From the NCBI GenBank assembly GCA_041658685.1, contig JBAZZS010000002.1, positions 124,001 to 188,000 on the forward strand: DNA of 64,000 nucleotides. The letters are read 5' to 3'. Of the stretch, positions 60,237 through 64,000 are shown one piece after another (position 1 is the first letter of the stretch; each line of letters starts with the position of its first letter). The DNA is from Candidatus Gracilibacteria bacterium. Its GTDB lineage: Bacteria > Patescibacteriota > Gracilibacteria > UBA1369 > UBA12473. Under the pieces are notes generated by a model that was not told the DNA's origin, did no database searches, and saw only the letters and a program-made list of their open reading frames with translations. The position numbers and the translations under genes are program-made.

Positions 60237-61397
60237 ATGAATAAAAGAAATTGGCATTTTCTCGCGATTTTATCCCTCACTATCGGATTAGCTGTGGGTG
60301 AGATGAATCTTCGAAGCTCGGATTCCAATCAAGGTTCTGTTTCCGCCACTAAATTTTCTCATAATTTTGAAACGGATTCTTTTAGTTTTAGTGATTCTTA
60401 TAAATTAGGGGTTCGCCGTTCGCCATATCGATTCACAACCTTGAATGCCGCGGATGCGGATCCGCTGGCGCTCCAAGAAGATGAGACCAAAACCGGGCTC
60501 AAGGCCGTTTGTCTTGAAACCGATGACTTGCAAGGCGAAGCCGCCACCTACACGGCAACCATCACGGAAGTAAAAATGTCCGATGCCATTCAACCCGGGG
60601 AAGAATTTCGTGTGGAAATTTATGTTGAAAACACGGGAAACGTAACTTGGTTCGGAGCCAATAGCCACTGTCCGGACAAAACCATAGTCAATTTGGGCAC
60701 CTTCAATGAACAAGATCGCGCCAGCCGCTTTTTTTATCGCGGCACCGACCAAGGATGGCTGGGCACGAATCGCATTCAAATGATCGAAGACTCGGTTCGT
60801 CCCGGAGAAACCGCCATCTTTGCGTTCAATTCCATTGCGCCGGCCGATGAATCCATTTATCGCGAATATTTTAACTTGGTGGCGGAAGGCGTGAGTTGGT
60901 TCGTTGACACGGAATTTCCGATGGATGTCCGAGTGGGAACCGCCACAGAGGACGATGAATATAAACTTCAATTCATGAAAAGCGTGAGCACGGATACTCG
61001 CAGTGTGACCGGAGATAAATCCATTGAAGTGGACCTTTCCGAACAGACCATGATGCTCAAATTCGGGGATCAAGCCGTGTATACTCTCAGGGTTTCAACC
61101 GGCAAATCAAACACCCCGACCCCAACCGGCAATTGGAAAATTTTAAGTAAACAAGAATTGCGCATCGGAGGCGAATCCCCTCATTATCGCATGCCGTATT
61201 TTCAACAATTCACGTCGTACGGACATGGGTTGCACGCGCTTCCGTACCTGGCAAGCGATGGCGGGACTTTTTGGGAAGAAGCGCTGTCTCATATCGGCGT
61301 ACCTGTGAGTCACGGGTGTATTCGAATGCTCCCGGATGACGCAGTGGTTGTGTATAACTTTGGGGAAGTGGGAACGCCGTTGAATATATATCGATAA
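60237..61397 (+). CDS. L,D-transpeptidase with Ig-like (NBR1-type) domain
   Basis: A 386-residue envelope enzyme. Residues 6-23 are a signal peptide or anchor. A beta-sandwich (about 100-225) has the marks of the NBR1/FW-like Ig fold (GEEFRVEIYVENTGNVTWFG and VRPGETAIFAFNSIAP). The YkuD catalytic domain follows (about 250-386) with HALPYLASDG and S358-H359-G360-C361-I-R, where Cys361 is the nucleophile forming 3-3 cross-links or attaching proteins to peptidoglycan. Promoter with a start-site palindrome upstream. It implies a peptidoglycan wall. Confidence 0.9.
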   Translation: MNKRNWHFLAILSLTIGLAVGEMNLRSSDSNQGSVSATKFSHNFETDSFSFSDSYKLGVRRSPYRFTTLNAADADPLALQEDETKTGLKAVCLETDDLQGEAATYTATITEVKMSDAIQPGEEFRVEIYVENTGNVTWFGANSHCPDKTIVNLGTFNEQDRASRFFYRGTDQGWLGTNRIQMIEDSVRPGETAIFAFNSIAPADESIYREYFNLVAEGVSWFVDTEFPMDVRVGTATEDDEYKLQFMKSVSTDTRSVTGDKSIEVDLSEQTMMLKFGDQAVYTLRVSTGKSNTPTPTGNWKILSKQELRIGGESPHYRMPYFQQFTSYGHGLHALPYLASDGGTFWEEALSHIGVPVSHGCIRMLPDDAVVVYNFGEVGTPLNIYR

Positions 61398-61445
61398 TTT
61401 TGGCTCATGTTTTATGATATTTATGTGTTATATTAGGGCCCACTT

Positions 61446-63791
61446 ATGGACCCACTCTCTTCTCAAACTCCGATTTCTCCTCTTCTTGAAGGCTTAAACC
61501 CGAATCAACAAGAAGCGGTTTTGGCGACCGATGGGCCTGTGCTTTTGATTGCCGGCGCCGGGAGCGGGAAAACGCGAACTCTCACGCATCGCATCGCGTA
61601 TTTGATCAAGGAAAAAGGTATTTTGCCGGCCAATATTTTGGCGGTCACGTTTACGAATAAAGCCGCGGGAGAGATGAAAAAACGCGTTCTCAACTTGATG
61701 TACGGGCACGAAAAAGCGGAGGCGATCATGGAATCCATTAAAGGGCATGGGGCCGGATTTTATCGCACGGACTTGCCTGTGATGGGGACTTTTCACTCGG
61801 TGTGCGTTCAGATTTTACGAAAATATCTCCACTTGCTCGGCATTGAAAATCAATTTGCGATTTACGACGAAACCGATTGTGAAATTTTGATTAAAACCAT
61901 TATGAAAGAGCTCGGAATTCCTCCCGAAAAAACCGCGCCCAAGGCCGTGCTTTCGCATATTTCCGGCGCCAAAAACGTACTCCTCACTCCGGAACAATAT
62001 CAACATCAATCTCACACGTATTTTTCCGAAAAAGTGGCTCAACTTTACCCGATTTATCAAAAACGACTCGCTCAAAATCATGCCCTCGATTTTGATGATA
62101 TTTTAATGAAGACGGTTGAACTTTTTCAAAAACAACCCGACGTACTTGCCGAACTCCAAGAGCGATTTCGATACATCTGCGTGGACGAATATCAGGACAC
62201 CAATCATGCGCAATACATACTGGTTCGTGAGTTGGCGGCCAAATATCGCAATTTGTGCGTGGTCGGGGATGATTGGCAATCCATTTACAGTTGGCGCGGA
62301 GCCACGATGCAAAATCTTCTCGATTTTAAAAAGGATTATGCGGACGCGAAAACCATCAAGCTTGAGCAGAATTATCGTTCCACATCCGTGATTCTGGATG
62401 CGAGCCATGCGATCATTAAAAAAAATCACAAACGCACGGATAAAACCTTATGGACCGAGCGCACGGCCGGTGAAAAAATCAAGATTTTTGAGGCGCGCGA
62501 TGAAAAACAAGAAGGGGAATTGCTGGTGCGCGAAATTGAACATGTGATTCGTTCCCATGAGACTCCTTCGTATAGCGATTTTGCCTTCCTATACCGCACC
62601 AATGCGCAATCTCGCATCTTGGAAGAAACGCTGATGCGCCACGGCATTCCGTATCGCGTGGTGGGGGGCGTTAAATTTTACGCACGCAAAGAAATCAAAG
62701 ATGTTTTGTCGTATCTTCGTTTGATTCAAAATCCGGCGGACAATGTGAGTTTGCTTCGAATCATCAATATCCCGGCACGAAAAATCGGACCTGCCACGCT
62801 TGAGAAACTTCATGAATTGAGCCATTCGAGAAATGATATGCCGTTGTTCTCGGTGATCAAAGAAGTCGAGGCTTTATTAGGGAATGAATCCGCGTTGAGC
62901 GACGTCAAAATTTCGACCCTCAAATTGTTTATTAAATTATTGGAAAAGCTTACAATTCTCAATCAACAATACCCGGCGTCCGGGGTGATTAAACACTTAA
63001 TCGCGGAAAGCAAATACAAGGAATTTTTGTTGGATGGCACGCCCGAAGGCGAGGCGCGATTTGAAAACGTACAAGAGTTGGTTTCCGTGGCGAGCAAATA
63101 CGATGCACTCGAACCCGGAATTTCTTTGGCAACGTTTTTGGAAGAAGTGGCGCTCATCACCGACCTCGACCAAGTGGATGATCGAACCAATGCCGTCACA
63201 CTCATGACCTTGCACTCAGCCAAGGGGCTGGAGTTCCCGTATGTGTTTTTGTGTGGATTGGAAGAAGGGATTTTCCCTCATTCACGCAGTCTTTTTGAGC
63301 CGCAACAACTCGAAGAAGAACGCCGCTTGATGTATGTGGGCCTGACCCGGGCCATGGAGCGCGTTTATCTTTCTTATGCGGAAAATCGGCTTTTGTACGG
63401 CACGGTTAAATCCAATGCGCCGTCGCAATTCCTGGAAGATATTCCGGAAGAATTGATCGAACGCGAAGGGTCTACGTTGAAAAAAGTTTTGGAACAAAAT
63501 GATGGAATTTTATCCATGTATCAAAGCGGCGGACTTAAACGAGTGCCGCGAGAAAGCGAATTTGGTTTTTATCCGGATGCGGAGCCGGAGTACAAAGAGG
63601 TGAGCCAAGAAATCGGAGGATTTGGCCTTGAAGAATCCGCACTGGATTCCGGAGATCGCGTTCAACACAAAATGTACGGTGAAGGCGTGGTGGTGGGCCT
63701 GAAAGGAGGAATCGCGACCATTGCATTTAAAAACCGCGCGGTGGGGGTGAAAAAATTAGCGCTGTCTGTAGCGCCGCTGAAGAAACTTTAA
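61446..63791 (+). CDS. pcrA: ATP-dependent DNA helicase UvrD/PcrA
   Basis: A 781-residue superfamily 1A 3'-5' helicase for repair and replication restart. Motif I is AGAGSGKT, Ia AVTFTNKAAGEMKKR, II VDEYQDTNHAQ, III GDDWQSIYSWRGA, IV in EQNYRST, V LMTLHSAKGLEFPYVF and VI RRLMYVGLTRAMERVYL. The C-terminus (about 725-781) is the Tudor-like RNA-polymerase-binding domain (GDRVQHKMYGEGVVVGLKG), typical of PcrA/UvrD. TATATT ends 11 bases before the ATG, so the leader is short. Confidence 0.96.
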   Translation: MDPLSSQTPISPLLEGLNPNQQEAVLATDGPVLLIAGAGSGKTRTLTHRIAYLIKEKGILPANILAVTFTNKAAGEMKKRVLNLMYGHEKAEAIMESIKGHGAGFYRTDLPVMGTFHSVCVQILRKYLHLLGIENQFAIYDETDCEILIKTIMKELGIPPEKTAPKAVLSHISGAKNVLLTPEQYQHQSHTYFSEKVAQLYPIYQKRLAQNHALDFDDILMKTVELFQKQPDVLAELQERFRYICVDEYQDTNHAQYILVRELAAKYRNLCVVGDDWQSIYSWRGATMQNLLDFKKDYADAKTIKLEQNYRSTSVILDASHAIIKKNHKRTDKTLWTERTAGEKIKIFEARDEKQEGELLVREIEHVIRSHETPSYSDFAFLYRTNAQSRILEETLMRHGIPYRVVGGVKFYARKEIKDVLSYLRLIQNPADNVSLLRIINIPARKIGPATLEKLHELSHSRNDMPLFSVIKEVEALLGNESALSDVKISTLKLFIKLLEKLTILNQQYPASGVIKHLIAESKYKEFLLDGTPEGEARFENVQELVSVASKYDALEPGISLATFLEEVALITDLDQVDDRTNAVTLMTLHSAKGLEFPYVFLCGLEEGIFPHSRSLFEPQQLEEERRLMYVGLTRAMERVYLSYAENRLLYGTVKSNAPSQFLEDIPEELIEREGSTLKKVLEQNDGILSMYQSGGLKRVPRESEFGFYPDAEPEYKEVSQEIGGFGLEESALDSGDRVQHKMYGEGVVVGLKGGIATIAFKNRAVGVKKLALSVAPLKKL

Positions 63792-63810
63792 TGTTTTTAA
63801 TGAATAAAAA

Positions 63811-64000
63811 ATGAAAAAATTATTATTGATTTCTTTGTTGATTTTAACGCTGGGATTTTTGGGATGCGGAGAAGAGGGGACCGATACTCCGGATTACAGC
63901 AACGAGACTTATCGAAAAGTGGTTTTGGAAGGGACCGTTACCCTTAAGGTGGACCCCACTCAATGGGCCTCTCAATCGAAAGAAAATGAAGGGGCTGTTG
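63811..64000 (+). CDS. Lipoprotein (5' part, cut by window end)
   Basis: The first 63 codons of a gene running off the window. Residues 1-18 are a lipoprotein signal with lipobox LGFLGC and Cys19 as the lipidated residue, followed by an acidic linker GEEGTDTPD. The rest begins a beta-rich domain (KVVLEGTVTLKVDP). It starts 19 bases after the helicase stop and probably shares its transcript. Function cannot be read from this part. Confidence 0.8.
   Translation, partial: MKKLLLISLLILTLGFLGCGEEGTDTPDYSNETYRKVVLEGTVTLKVDPTQWASQSKENEGAV

Overview
This 64-kb window reads like part of a small, streamlined bacterial chromosome of the Candidate Phyla Radiation (Patescibacteria). A Peregrinibacteria-like organism is my best guess, from general gene content only; there is no 16S rRNA here. 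UGA is used as a stop. Genes are tightly packed, often overlapping or a few bases apart. The envelope is S-layer based, with two SLH-domain proteins. There are no transposases, phage genes or CRISPR arrays. Shine-Dalgarno motifs are almost absent. Several genes have a -10 box ending six bases before the start codon, which predicts leaderless mRNAs.

Layout. 1-3355: surface polysaccharide genes (DUF2142-like membrane protein, sugar epimerase, UDP-glucose dehydrogenase). 3491-7300: a large S-layer protein. 7301-8264: tRNA-Glu and a noncoding stretch carrying an array of a GACTAATCAA-like motif. 8265-15580: dnaJ, tRNA-Lys, an HTH protein whose own promoter carries the same motif, two proteins of unknown function (one with a HELMH zinc site), and an ECF sigma factor coupled to a membrane partner with an extracellular Ig-like domain. 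15573-26232: central metabolism, namely glycerate 2-kinase, hydroxyacid dehydrogenase, aminotransferase, split transketolase, glutamate dehydrogenase and pyruvate phosphate dikinase. Together these could feed serine or hydroxypyruvate carbon into lower glycolysis and recover ATP. 26362-31098: TrmB-like regulator, Cys-rich protein, NAD kinase, glycosyltransferase. 31211-35500: small membrane and zinc-ribbon proteins, recA with two tandem palindromes on its promoter, recX, nusA. 35720-41467: a 1915-residue secreted beta-helix/TSP3 protein. 41687-47067: PilB, a membrane protein, DprA, a PPC-domain protein, an EamA permease. 47068-50071: purM, ftsE, xerC. 50183-59588: small unknown proteins, an SLH/LamG-like protein, dGTPase, a beta-propeller protein and a 999-residue unknown. 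59680-64000: nrdR, an L,D-transpeptidase, a UvrD/PcrA helicase and the start of a lipoprotein.

The most novel signals are noncoding. Two homologous elements of about 115-120 nt (26239-26351 and 48177-48296) form long hairpins whose stems differ by compensatory changes. Two further multi-branch palindromic elements lie in divergent promoter regions (21096-21246 and 45539-45673). Smaller hairpin families sit at gene ends. The 7.7-8.1 kb motif array, next to two DnaA-box-like 9-mers and an AT-rich stretch, may be a regulator array or a replication origin. All functional statements come from reading motifs by eye; no database search was possible.
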